Assembly (NCBI RefSeq): GCF_009760925.1 | Contig: NZ_VRLV01000001.1 | Coordinates: 1,116,001-1,180,000, forward strand | Direction: 5' to 3' | DNA from: Nonomuraea typhae | GTDB lineage: Bacteria; Actinomycetota; Actinomycetes; Streptosporangiales; Streptosporangiaceae | DNA: 64,000 nt | Part shown: piece by piece, positions 42,534 to 49,746 of the stretch | Layout of the letters: each line of letters begins with the position of its first letter | Numbering within the stretch: the first letter of the stretch is position 1 | Notes under the pieces: model-generated | Database searches by the model: none | What the model was told of the DNA's origin: nothing | The model's input: the letters and a program-made list of their open reading frames with translations, nothing else | Position numbers and translations under genes: made by a program

Positions 42534-43386
42534 CCACCTCACCATCCTGTACCGGGGGCCGCTGGCCAGCTGCGACTACGACTGCCCGTACTGCCCGTTC
42601 GCCAAGCGCCGCGACACGCCCGCGCAGTTGCGGGCCGACCGCGCGGCGCTGGGACGGTTCACCGCGTGGGCCGCGTCGGCGGGCAGAGAGGTGTCGGTGT
42701 TGTTCACGCCCTGGGGTGAAGGGCTGGTCCGGTCGTGGTACCGGGAGGCGATGGTCGAGCTGAGTCACCTGGACCACGTGCGCCGGGTCGCCATCCAGAC
42801 GAACCTGAGCGGCCGGACCACGTGGCTGGCCGGGGCGGACCTGTCGAAGCTCGCCTTGTGGGCGACCTACCATCCGGGCCAGGTGTCCGCTGACCGCTTC
42901 ATCGCGAAATCTCACGACTTGGCGGGGCAAGGAGTGCGTTTCAGCGTAGGCGTGGTCGGCCTCCCCGAGCACCTGCCCGCCGCCCGCCACCTGCGCACCG
43001 CTCTGCCCCCGTCGACCTACCTCTGGATCAACGCCGCCGAGGGCCACACCTACACCGATGACGAGGCCGCCGAATGGACCGCCCTCGACCCCCTGTTTCC
43101 CCTGAGCCGCCATCCCCACCGCAGCCTCGGCCTGGCCTGCCGTACCGGAGACACCGTGATCTCGGTGGACGGCGACGGCGAGGTACGGCGCTGCCACTTC
43201 GTCCCCCGGCGCCTGGGCAACCTCTACGACGGCACCGCCCTGGCCGCCCTCCGCCCGCGCACCTGCCCGCTGGAGACGTGCGACTGCCACATCGGCTACG
43301 TGCATCTGGAGCCGCTGGGCCTGTACGACACCTTCGCCGGCGGCATCCTGGAACGCATCCCCGCCACCTGGCCTCCCACGACCTAA
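42520..43386 (+). CDS. STM4011-family radical SAM enzyme
   Basis: A 288-residue radical SAM protein with SCDYDCPYC (Cys18, Cys22, Cys25) and a C-terminal cysteine cluster (RRCHFVP, CPLETCDCHIG) suggesting an auxiliary iron-sulfur cluster, as in SPASM-like proteins. It overlaps the STM4012 gene by 14 nt and closes the operon. Two radical SAM enzymes in one operon imply a radical modification of a substrate that is not encoded nearby. Confidence 0.9.
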   Translation: MTTADHLTILYRGPLASCDYDCPYCPFAKRRDTPAQLRADRAALGRFTAWAASAGREVSVLFTPWGEGLVRSWYREAMVELSHLDHVRRVAIQTNLSGRTTWLAGADLSKLALWATYHPGQVSADRFIAKSHDLAGQGVRFSVGVVGLPEHLPAARHLRTALPPSTYLWINAAEGHTYTDDEAAEWTALDPLFPLSRHPHRSLGLACRTGDTVISVDGDGEVRRCHFVPRRLGNLYDGTALAALRPRTCPLETCDCHIGYVHLEPLGLYDTFAGGILERIPATWPPTT

Positions 43387-43777
43387 CCCCTAATCACCCG
43401 CCCACCACCGGTCCTCAGCCGAGAGCTTTCCCATCTGGCCCACCGCGGCGTAACCCCTGCCCCGGCATCCTGCTTCCCGACCGGCCCCCATGACCGGCCC
43501 CGTCCTCGACCACGTGTTTCCAGTCGGCCACCGCCCACGACCAGGCGCTACCTGGCCGTCTACCCGCTGGCCCCGCCCTCTGCCGGGCCGCCCCGGGCCG
43601 TGGCTCCGTAGGGCCAAGGTTGCCCCGGTCGCGTGGAAGGACCCGTCCCGGGGGACGCGGCGGGGACGTGTGACCGCGTAGTGGCCGGCCCTGCTGGCCG
43701 GGACACCCCGGGACGGGAGCGGTGGGGCGCGGGAACGGCTGGATGGCGGCATCGGGGCCTGGCCCGGGGGAAGCGGG
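43387..43777. other. non-coding gap between convergent genes
   Basis: About 390 bp with no convincing gene: the short open frames lack codon bias and ribosome-binding sites. A 6-bp stem, 5-nt loop hairpin (CCGGCC at 43685-43690, GGCCGG at 43696-43701) may end the radical SAM operon. Nothing else stands out. Confidence 0.5.
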
Positions 43778-45193
43778 TCAGGTCTCCTGGTCGGGCTGGT
43801 AGGTCTCCTCGGTGAGGCCGAAGGTCCAGGCGACCCCTTGGCGGGCGGTCTGAACCCACGGCGGGACCCGGAGGAAGTACGTGCGGCTCGTGCCGTCGGG
43901 CTCCGGGGTGGCGTTGATGACCTCCACGGTGACGATCGGCTCATCGTCGGGCATGTCCACCCTCCACAGCACCCCGGTCGCGTCGCGATGTGTCGGCCGT
44001 GCGCCCGATTCGGCCAGATAGCGGTCGATGCCGTAGTGCTCGACCATGGCGCGCCTGAGCTCGGCGTTGCGCTCGCTCGCGATCCGCTTCGCGTCCAGCC
44101 CGGTCATCGTCTCCCCGAACCAGGACGGCACCGGCATCCCGTGCCAGGCATGCAGCGCGAAGCCGTCGGGGTAGGCCATGGCCGGGCCGTCCGCACGGTG
44201 CAGGCGGCCCAGGTCGTCGCGGTGCAGGCACACGGGGCGCTCCGACATCAGCGCCACCCGCTCGAACGGCCACCACCACCCAGCCGCCCTCGCCACCTGG
44301 GCCACCGCCTCCAGCGCCACCGCCTCCCCGCCCCCGCGCGGCACCCGGCCCACGGCCGAAGCCCGGCCCTCGCCCGGATCCCACGTGGTCGTGGCGGTCA
44401 GCTGCTCGAGGCCGTCGAATGTGGACAGCCACGCGGCCTCGTGCTGGCCCAGGACGGCGTCGAGAGTGGCCTGGCGCAGCAACCTCTCGGCCTCCTCGAC
44501 CGCCTCGTCGGTGGGCTGCTCCCCTCGGCCGACTCCGGTTCCGCCCGTCAGCTGCCCGGCCGCCCCTGGACCCGGCTGCCCGGCTCCGCCTGGCCTCTGC
44601 CCGGCGGCGCTCGGACCCGGTTGCCCGGCCACCGCGACGGTCGGATCCGCCCCGGTGACCGCTACCCCGGCGTCCGGGACGCCGGCGTCCCGGACGCCGG
44701 GGGCGGCCTGGTCGCCGATGGCGGTGCGGAGTTGCGTGGTGAGCCGGTTGACGTCCGGCCAGAGGTGGCCTCCGGTCAGCGCCCATACGCGGGACCATGC
44801 GGCGGGCCCCAGTGCCGCCGCTGCCTTGGCGCGGGCCGCTTCCCAGGGCCGGGTCCGGACGAGGTCGCGGACCGGGCGGCCGGGCGTGTGGACGTCGGTG
44901 GTGGTCAGGCGGGTCAGGATCTCGGTGACTAGGGCGTTCAGGCCGGCGGCGGTCAGGGTGGCGACGGCCTCGGCGCCTCCCGACAGGACGGCGGCGGCGA
45001 CGGCGGCGCGGGCGGGGGAGCCGAACCAGAGGATGCGCTCGGGTCCGGGAAGGCCGGCGGCCCGGTAGGCGGCGCGGACCGCGGACTCGGCCTCCGCGCG
45101 GGCGGCCGGGCCGGTGGCGAAGGCGGTGGTCTCCCAGGCGGAGGCGGCCCGGACCAGGGCGGCCTCGGCGTCGAGGGACAGGATGTCGGTCAT
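43778..45193 (-). CDS. DUF6745-like protein
   Basis: A 471-residue soluble protein. An Ala-rich helical N-terminal half is joined by a Pro/Gly-rich segment (about 175-230) to a C-terminal part with VCLHRDDLGRLHRADGPAMA, YPDGFALHAWHGMPVP, and a closing EVINATPEPDGTSRTYFLRV. This is the pattern I associate with DUF6745, a family of unknown function. Start at 45193 chosen from GGAG about 10 nt upstream. It follows the 109-residue protein gene by 22 nt, in a likely operon. Confidence 0.75.
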   Translation of the reverse strand: MTDILSLDAEAALVRAASAWETTAFATGPAARAEAESAVRAAYRAAGLPGPERILWFGSPARAAVAAAVLSGGAEAVATLTAAGLNALVTEILTRLTTTDVHTPGRPVRDLVRTRPWEAARAKAAAALGPAAWSRVWALTGGHLWPDVNRLTTQLRTAIGDQAAPGVRDAGVPDAGVAVTGADPTVAVAGQPGPSAAGQRPGGAGQPGPGAAGQLTGGTGVGRGEQPTDEAVEEAERLLRQATLDAVLGQHEAAWLSTFDGLEQLTATTTWDPGEGRASAVGRVPRGGGEAVALEAVAQVARAAGWWWPFERVALMSERPVCLHRDDLGRLHRADGPAMAYPDGFALHAWHGMPVPSWFGETMTGLDAKRIASERNAELRRAMVEHYGIDRYLAESGARPTHRDATGVLWRVDMPDDEPIVTVEVINATPEPDGTSRTYFLRVPPWVQTARQGVAWTFGLTEETYQPDQET

Positions 45194-45215
45194 GGAAGGG
45201 GGGCTCCGGCGATGC

Positions 45216-45545
45216 TCAGTCGGCGACGTACTGGAAGGAACGGACGGCTCCGGGAACGTACTCACGCTGCCTGACCACCTGGAACCAGCCCTTGGGCAGC
45301 GCGATGGCGGAGTGTTCCTCGTGCACGAGGCGGCCGCCGGACGGCAGGTGGAGGAAGCCGCCGCCGTCGCGCTCGAGCACGAGCGTGCCCGGGCCGGGGA
45401 TGGCGTGCGCGTGCCCCGTGGCCTCGCCCAGCGCCAGCACCAGCCGCCCCCGCGCGTCGCGAGCCTCCGGCGGCGTCGATCGCACGTGCTCCGGCACCGA
45501 GTCCTCGGCCACCGGCAAGATCAGGATGTCACCCTGGCGGAACAT
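45216..45545 (-). CDS. small conserved protein with GHAHAI motif
   Basis: A 109-residue beta-rich protein: MFRQGDILILPV, VLALGEATGHAHAI, HEEHSAIALPKG, and VVRQREY. The clustered histidines (HAH and HEEH) suggest a small cupin-like metal site. I recall this protein as a frequent partner of DUF6745 proteins, but no function is known. GAGGAGG lies 5 nt before the ATG, and a palindrome is upstream. Confidence 0.75.
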   Translation of the reverse strand: MFRQGDILILPVAEDSVPEHVRSTPPEARDARGRLVLALGEATGHAHAIPGPGTLVLERDGGGFLHLPSGGRLVHEEHSAIALPKGWFQVVRQREYVPGAVRSFQYVAD

Positions 45546-45565
45546 GGAACCTCCTCTGCGATGAT

Positions 45566-45581
45566 CTACCGGGAACGGTAG
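45566..45581. promoter_or_regulatory. perfect palindrome upstream of the small GHAHAI gene
   Basis: CTACCG-GGAA-CGGTAG, 6-bp arms with a 4-nt centre, lies 20-36 nt upstream of the ATG. It could be an operator over the promoter, or a short stem in the mRNA leader. Confidence 0.4.
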
Positions 45582-45634
45582 CGAGGAGGTACGACAGTTT
45601 CCGCGATCGCGGAGGAGGGCCAGGTCAGAGCGTT

Positions 45635-46219
45635 CTAGGCGGAGCCCAGCGCCCTCAGCACGAAGCCGGACACGAGCTTCTCCGCCTCGTCCAGGGTCAG
45701 CGCCCCCGACAGCAGCGGCACCCGCTCGGCCCCGATCACCGCCAGGATCATCCGCGCGGTCGCCGCCACGTCGCCGACCTGGAAGGCCCGGCTGTCCAGG
45801 ATCTCCTCCAGCACCCGCTGCATCGGCGCCACGTGCTCGGCCAGCTGCTGGTAGGCGTCGGGCCCGAGGGTCGCGCTCAGATCGGCGGCGCCGGGATGCG
45901 GGTGGGCGAGCAGCCCGGCGAGCTGCAGCCGGATGAAGGCCCGCAGCCGGTCGGCGGGCGAGGCGTCCTCGGGCAGCTCACGCTCGTAGCTGTCCAGGAA
46001 GTACTGCGTGACCCGCTCCGTGAACGCCAGCAGCAGCGCCGCCTTGTCCGGATAGTAGTTGTACAGCACGGTACGGGTGATCCCCGCCTCGCCGGCCACG
46101 TCCGTCATCGAGATGGCGTCGATTCCCTGCACCCTGGAGAGACGAGAAACCGCCTGCAGAATGCGGTCCTGCGTCTGGGCGCGGTGTTCACCGATCGTCG
46201 CGGCGGATATCCGGGGCAT
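45635..46219 (-). CDS. TetR-family regulator
   Basis: A 194-residue TetR repressor. The HTH is in SMTDVAGEAGITRTVLYNYY followed by PDKAALL (about residues 37-63); the C-terminal ligand-binding helices show no known signature. It starts 27 nt downstream of the heme oxygenase gene in the same direction and likely controls it through GACACWGTGTC sites. Its ligand may be heme or biliverdin; inference. Confidence 0.88.
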   Translation of the reverse strand: MPRISAATIGEHRAQTQDRILQAVSRLSRVQGIDAISMTDVAGEAGITRTVLYNYYPDKAALLLAFTERVTQYFLDSYERELPEDASPADRLRAFIRLQLAGLLAHPHPGAADLSATLGPDAYQQLAEHVAPMQRVLEEILDSRAFQVGDVAATARMILAVIGAERVPLLSGALTLDEAEKLVSGFVLRALGSA

Positions 46220-46246
46220 AAGCTCATGTTAGGCGTACGGCGCGGC

Positions 46247-46888
46247 CTAGGCCGCCGCCTTGACCGAGTGAAGTAGCTCGGCGAGAACCTCGGTGTTGAG
46301 CTGGTACGCCAGCTTCACCTCGCGGATGATCCGCTGCTGCTCGCGCTCGTCCAGGTCAAGGGCGTCCAGCCGAGCCCGGTACTCGTTCTTGAACCGGGGC
46401 AGGCTGCCTACCTCGTCGAAGATGTAGAAGTCGACGCCGCCGTCCCTGCCGTACCCGTAGATCTTCTGCAGTTCCATCCGGATGAACTGGCCGCCGGAAA
46501 GGTCGCCCATGTACCGGGTGTAGTGGTGGGCGATGTACCCGCCCGGCCAGGAGGCGACCTGGTTGATCCGGGCCACGAGCGTCTGGGTGGCCATCGACGG
46601 TCCGATTCGCGCCCGCCAGTTACGCCCGTAAACGGTGTGCAGGTCGCGCTCGAGCGCCTCCTGCCGGTAGAGCTCGGGGAAGACGAACCGCCCCGCGACC
46701 GGGTGCCCGGCCAGTGCCTTGGACGCCCCGTCGAGGGCCAGGTAGGCGAAGTAGTGCTGGGCGACCATCTCGCCGTACTCCTCCGTGCTCAGGCGCCCGC
46801 CCATGAGTTCCTTGAGGTAACTCTCGTCCTCGGCCGACTCGTGGTCGGCCCAGGTGGCGGTCTTCAGGATCTCGGAGAACGACGTCAC
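46247..46888 (-). CDS. hmuO: heme oxygenase (biliverdin-producing)
   Basis: A 213-residue HmuO-type heme oxygenase that opens heme to biliverdin, CO and iron. The proximal His is in WADHESAED (His16), and the distal helix is HHYTRYMGDLSGGQFI with the Gly-rich kink. The GTG start has GGGGTGAG upstream. It is the first gene of a two-gene unit with the TetR regulator, whose operators frame the promoter. Confidence 0.93.
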   Translation of the reverse strand: MTSFSEILKTATWADHESAEDESYLKELMGGRLSTEEYGEMVAQHYFAYLALDGASKALAGHPVAGRFVFPELYRQEALERDLHTVYGRNWRARIGPSMATQTLVARINQVASWPGGYIAHHYTRYMGDLSGGQFIRMELQKIYGYGRDGGVDFYIFDEVGSLPRFKNEYRARLDALDLDEREQQRIIREVKLAYQLNTEVLAELLHSVKAAA

Positions 46889-46918
46889 GGCTCACCCCGC
46901 ACTGGACTGATGTTTCAC

Positions 46919-46968
46919 GACACAGTGTCACAAAGCTGCGGGGCCGTCGTCAAGCTGACACTGTGTCA
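46919..46968 (-). promoter_or_regulatory. heme oxygenase promoter with two TetR-type operators
   Basis: On the minus strand TTGACG (46953-46948) is followed after 18 nt by GACACT (46929-46924). Two palindromes surround them: GACACAGTGTC (46919-46929) over the -10 and TGACACTGTGTCA (46956-46968) just upstream of the -35, centres 38 bp apart. Repression by the adjacent TetR is the simple reading. Confidence 0.6.
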
Positions 46969-47222
46969 TTAACCCCTGGCCGGTACGGCTCCCGCCGCGG
47001 AAAACTGCCGAGTCGCATTCCAGAAGCGCGCCGGCGAATGCCCCACGAAAAAGATCACTCCTTACTTTCGCATGCCGAGTGACGCGGGAGATATTTGTCG
47101 ACCAGTGGGGTGTCGCCTCTGAACACCGTGGCATGGAGAAGTCGGATACGCTCTTGGCTCAAGCGCGCACGGCAGACGTGAGAACGACCGCGTCCCAGGC
47201 CGCGCTCCCACCCGAAGAATCA

Positions 47223-47243
47223 CCCCGGGAAGAAACCTCGGGG
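47223..47243 (+). terminator. terminator-like hairpin with T-rich tail
   Basis: CCCCGGG (47223-47229) pairs with the CTCGGGG side (through 47243) giving a 7-bp stem including one G-U, followed by a T-rich stretch up to 47265. It would stop transcripts running toward the structured element. Confidence 0.4.
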
Positions 47244-47285
47244 CGATTTCTCGATTTCACATTTCGGGGCCCCAGTACCCCTTAG

Positions 47286-47380
47286 GGGACGAGAGGGAAA
47301 CACCCGCGGCGTGCTGTTCCCGCAGGACGACGCGGACCCTCTCGTCCCTTCGACTCACCAAAGTGAAGGTAAGGAGTCGA
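47286..47380 (+). ncRNA. candidate structured mRNA leader
   Basis: A perfect 12-bp inverted repeat (47286-47297 with 47337-47348) encloses 39 nt with an inner 5-bp stem (47304-47308 with 47331-47335). Directly after it, TCGACTC (47350-47356) pairs with GAGTCGA (47374-47380), covering part of the Shine-Dalgarno AAGGAG (47371-47376) of a short ORF. This looks like a translation-control leader, but I cannot match it to a known RNA class, and no large gene follows on this strand. Confidence 0.4.
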
Positions 47381-47383
47381 GTG

Positions 47384-47533
47384 ATGACGAAACATCATCG
47401 TCAGATGTTCATCATCGCGAGCAGTTGCCCTGTTACGCGCAACCCCGAGGCTCGCCCAAGGTGCCCGTACGGTCACCCGCCCGGTCCCCAGGATGCCCGG
47501 TTCCGGCTCAGGAGTCGACCGGAACCCCGGTGA
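47384..47533 (+). CDS. 49-codon ORF behind a sequestered Shine-Dalgarno
   Basis: ATG at 47384 lies 7 nt after AAGGAG. The product starts MTKHHRQMFIIASSCPV and continues Pro/Arg-rich to a stop at 47533. Codon bias is weak after the first 20 codons. It may be a leader peptide, a short protein, or chance. Upstream hairpins are the main reason to list it. Confidence 0.3.
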   Translation: MTKHHRQMFIIASSCPVTRNPEARPRCPYGHPPGPQDARFRLRSRPEPR

Positions 47534-47837
47534 ACTCCTTGACAGGTAAGGGCAATGGCCACTGCTCGTCAGGAGACGCCGGAGCGGCGCCGGCGGTTGA
47601 CATGCCCTGCCGAACTCACACCTCACCCCGCCCCACCCCACCGCCGCACACCCCATCGCCGCACACCCCACCGCCCAGGCACGCTCCCGGCACCGGGCGT
47701 CCATCCCCCCGCGGGGCCGCGCCGCCCGCCACCGCCCCGACCGGCGCCCCACCCCACCTGCCTCCCCATCCCCGGACTCCCCGGCCCCGAACCCCCTACC
47801 CACCACCCCGCCACCGGCTCACCCACCTACTTCGATC

Positions 47838-47934
47838 CCACCTCACCCGGCTTCCACCTCACCCGGCTTCCACCTCACCCGGCTCCCACCTCACCCGGCT
47901 CCCGATCCCACTCGGCTCCCGATCCCACTCGGCC
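47838..47934. repeat. minisatellite of 16- and 17-nt units
   Basis: Four tandem copies of CCACCTCACCCGGCTY (47838-47901) are followed by two copies of a related 17-mer, CCGATCCCACTCGGCTC (47902-47934, second end diverged). Confidence 0.9.
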
Positions 47935-48193
47935 AGGGCTCGCCACACTGCCGCTCAGCGCCCCCTGCCGGCACGCCTTCAGCCAGTACGCCTCCGGTCC
48001 AGTACGCCCTCGGGGCTGGTCGGCTGTTGGCACGTGCCAAGCCACGGGTCAGGAGGAGGAAACCCCGTGGGTGGCCGACGGGGGCCGTGACGGCGGGGAC
48101 CACGTCCGACGTGAGAAGCGACCCCCACGATCGGCGCCCGCCCGCGACGGCGGGTGGCGTCTGCTCGGCTCCGCCGTAACAACGCTTGAAACA

Positions 48194-48229
48194 ACGCGCC
48201 GCAAGAAACGCGCCGCAAGAAACGCGCCG
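48194..48229. repeat. 14-nt direct repeats
   Basis: ACGCGCCGCAAGAA occurs twice in tandem (48194-48207, 48208-48221) with a partial third copy, 34 nt from the stop of the ligase gene. Confidence 0.8.
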
Positions 48230-48262
48230 ACATTAACGGCGCAGCCAATCAGGTGCGCGCAG

Positions 48263-49606
48263 CTACCGGGTGTAGCGGTGTTTGGCGCCCGGCGGGAAAT
48301 ACTCGGGGTCGGCTGTTTGGCGCAGGCGGATGAAGGGGTTCTGGTGGACGGCCGGCACATACGCCGTGAACTCGCTGTTCAGGCGCCGCAACTGGGTGAG
48401 GATGGACGTCCCCGCCAGGGTGGCGAGGTCGGTGGAGGGCGCGGTGCCGGGGGCGAGTTCGACGGTGATGGTCAGGTGGCGGTCGTGGGAGCCGTCCTCC
48501 ACGATCTCCATCACGAACTTGCCCGTCACCGACCCGCTGATCTCCGGCTGCTCCAGGCCGACGGCGATGTTCTCCGGGTAGATGTTGGCCCCGTAGTACG
48601 ACACGGTGAAATGGCTGCGGCCGAAGACGTAGACGAAGGGGCGTTCCGGGCCGGTGGACGCGGGCGTGAAGCCGTGGCCGGCGGCGAATCGCAGCATGTC
48701 GGCGTAGGGGATGACGCCGCCCTCGTCGGCGATGTGGTAGCGGATGAGCGGGATGCCGTTGTCCCCGGTGAACGCCAAGGTGCCGTCGATCTCCTCGAAG
48801 TAGCGCACCCCGGGGTCGTACTGCACCAGCGTGGGCAGGCGGGACTCGCCGAACAGCGACCGGGCGAGCGAGGGCCGGGCGGCCAGGAAGCGGCGTAGTT
48901 CGATGGACAGCGGCGTCTCGTTGCCCAGGACGCCCGCGTCGGCCGTGCCGTACAGGCTGGCGGTGCCGCGCACGGGGTCGGCGATGCCGGCGCGCTCGCA
49001 CACCAGCGTGCGCCACTCCTCGCTGAACACCTCGCCCGCGGTCACGAGCTTGAGGTCCCATGCGTCCCAGCCGGTGCCGGCGTCGATGACGTCCTTGAGG
49101 AACGGCGGATAGCCGAGCAGGACGACCTGGTCGAAGCAGGGCGCCAGGGGCGGGATGACGCGAAGGATCTCCCGTTTGTCGCTGCCGGGGGCGACGACGG
49201 TGATCGGATAGCCGCGTTCGGCCAGGTGGCGCAGGCAGTTGAGGGTGAACAGGCCGCCCACCCAGGTGCCCAGGGCGAAGCAGATCACGGCGAGCGTGCG
49301 GCGGGAGCGGCCGTCGAAGGTGTCGAAGACCTCGGCGAAGCGGTCGGCGATGACGCGTTCGTCGGCGGCCGAGCGGGGCCAGAACGACGGTTCGCCGGTG
49401 GAGCCGGAGGAAACGGCGATCATGTCGCCGAGCACGCCGCCCCGGCACAGGTCGGGCAGGGGGTGGCGGCGGGTGTAGGCGTCCTTGCCGGTCAGGGGGA
49501 GGTCGTGGAAGGCCGTGTTGTGGGGGTCGATGCCGTGTTCGGCCAGGAAGGCGCGGTAGGCGGGCACGGTTGCGGCCACGTCATGGAACAGCTCGACCGG
49601 ATCCAC
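48263..49606 (-). CDS. PaaK-like adenylate-forming ligase
   Basis: A 447-residue AMP-forming ligase related to phenylacetate-CoA ligases: the P-loop-like AVSSGSTGEPSFWPR, SLYGTADAGVLG at the aryl-binding core, LAFTGDNGIPLIRYH, and the hinge region VFGRSHFTVSYYGANIYPEN. It would activate a carboxylic acid as an adenylate; acceptor (CoA or carrier) and substrate are unknown. The GTG start has no Shine-Dalgarno; TACAGT (49619-49614) lies 7 nt upstream, so it may be leaderless. Diverges from the sugar importer operon. Confidence 0.87.
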   Translation of the reverse strand: MDPVELFHDVAATVPAYRAFLAEHGIDPHNTAFHDLPLTGKDAYTRRHPLPDLCRGGVLGDMIAVSSGSTGEPSFWPRSAADERVIADRFAEVFDTFDGRSRRTLAVICFALGTWVGGLFTLNCLRHLAERGYPITVVAPGSDKREILRVIPPLAPCFDQVVLLGYPPFLKDVIDAGTGWDAWDLKLVTAGEVFSEEWRTLVCERAGIADPVRGTASLYGTADAGVLGNETPLSIELRRFLAARPSLARSLFGESRLPTLVQYDPGVRYFEEIDGTLAFTGDNGIPLIRYHIADEGGVIPYADMLRFAAGHGFTPASTGPERPFVYVFGRSHFTVSYYGANIYPENIAVGLEQPEISGSVTGKFVMEIVEDGSHDRHLTITVELAPGTAPSTDLATLAGTSILTQLRRLNSEFTAYVPAVHQNPFIRLRQTADPEYFPPGAKHRYTR

Positions 49607-49620
49607 GAAGCCGACTGTAC

Positions 49621-49632
49621 GCCACCGGTGGC
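49621..49632. promoter_or_regulatory. 12-nt perfect palindrome in the divergent spacer
   Basis: GCCACCGGTGGC is self-complementary and adjoins the -10 of the ligase gene. It has the central CG symmetry of LacI-family operators, but could serve any dimeric regulator. Confidence 0.35.
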
Positions 49633-49658
49633 TTGCGGTGTGGCAGTCACAGAATCAC

Positions 49659-49706
49659 GAAAACTTTCATTGAAGGATTGCAAGTCCGGAAATGCCCCGG
49701 TAGCGT
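49659..49706 (+). promoter_or_regulatory. sugar importer promoter with LacI-type half-sites
   Basis: TTGCAA (49678-49683), a 17-nt spacer and TAGCGT (49701-49706) form a promoter 40 nt before the ATG. Just upstream, GAAA-AC-TTTC (49659-49668) is an inverted repeat like those bound by actinobacterial LacI-family sugar regulators; the LacI gene at the operon end is the likely binder. Confidence 0.5.
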
Positions 49707-49746
49707 CCCCGGCACGTCCTCTCGCACCCCCACAGGAGACACGCCC

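Larger units (their letters stand above)
46972..48262. other. gene-poor region with structured and repetitive DNA
   Basis: About 1.3 kb without a confident gene. The first 250 bp hold nothing clear. 47223-47533 contains hairpins and a short ORF. 47600-47940 is a C-rich, Pro-codon-rich low-complexity stretch with 16-17-nt tandem repeats, and 48194-48229 repeats a 14-mer. Long open frames here (several hundred codons) continue antisense into the ligase gene and look spurious. Confidence 0.55.

Noticed and set aside
38346..43386. RiPP precursor peptide hidden in the STM4011-4015 operon
   Set aside because: All genes overlap or abut, leaving no space for one; the flanking gap 43387-43777 has no plausible short ORF with a ribosome-binding site.
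47838..47934. Possible CRISPR array
   Set aside because: The repeats are contiguous, 16-17 nt, without unique spacers, and no cas genes are nearby.
47555..48898. A 447-codon plus-strand frame starting MATARQETPE
   Set aside because: The first part is low-complexity Pro-rich and the second runs antisense to the PaaK-like ligase; no ribosome-binding site of note.
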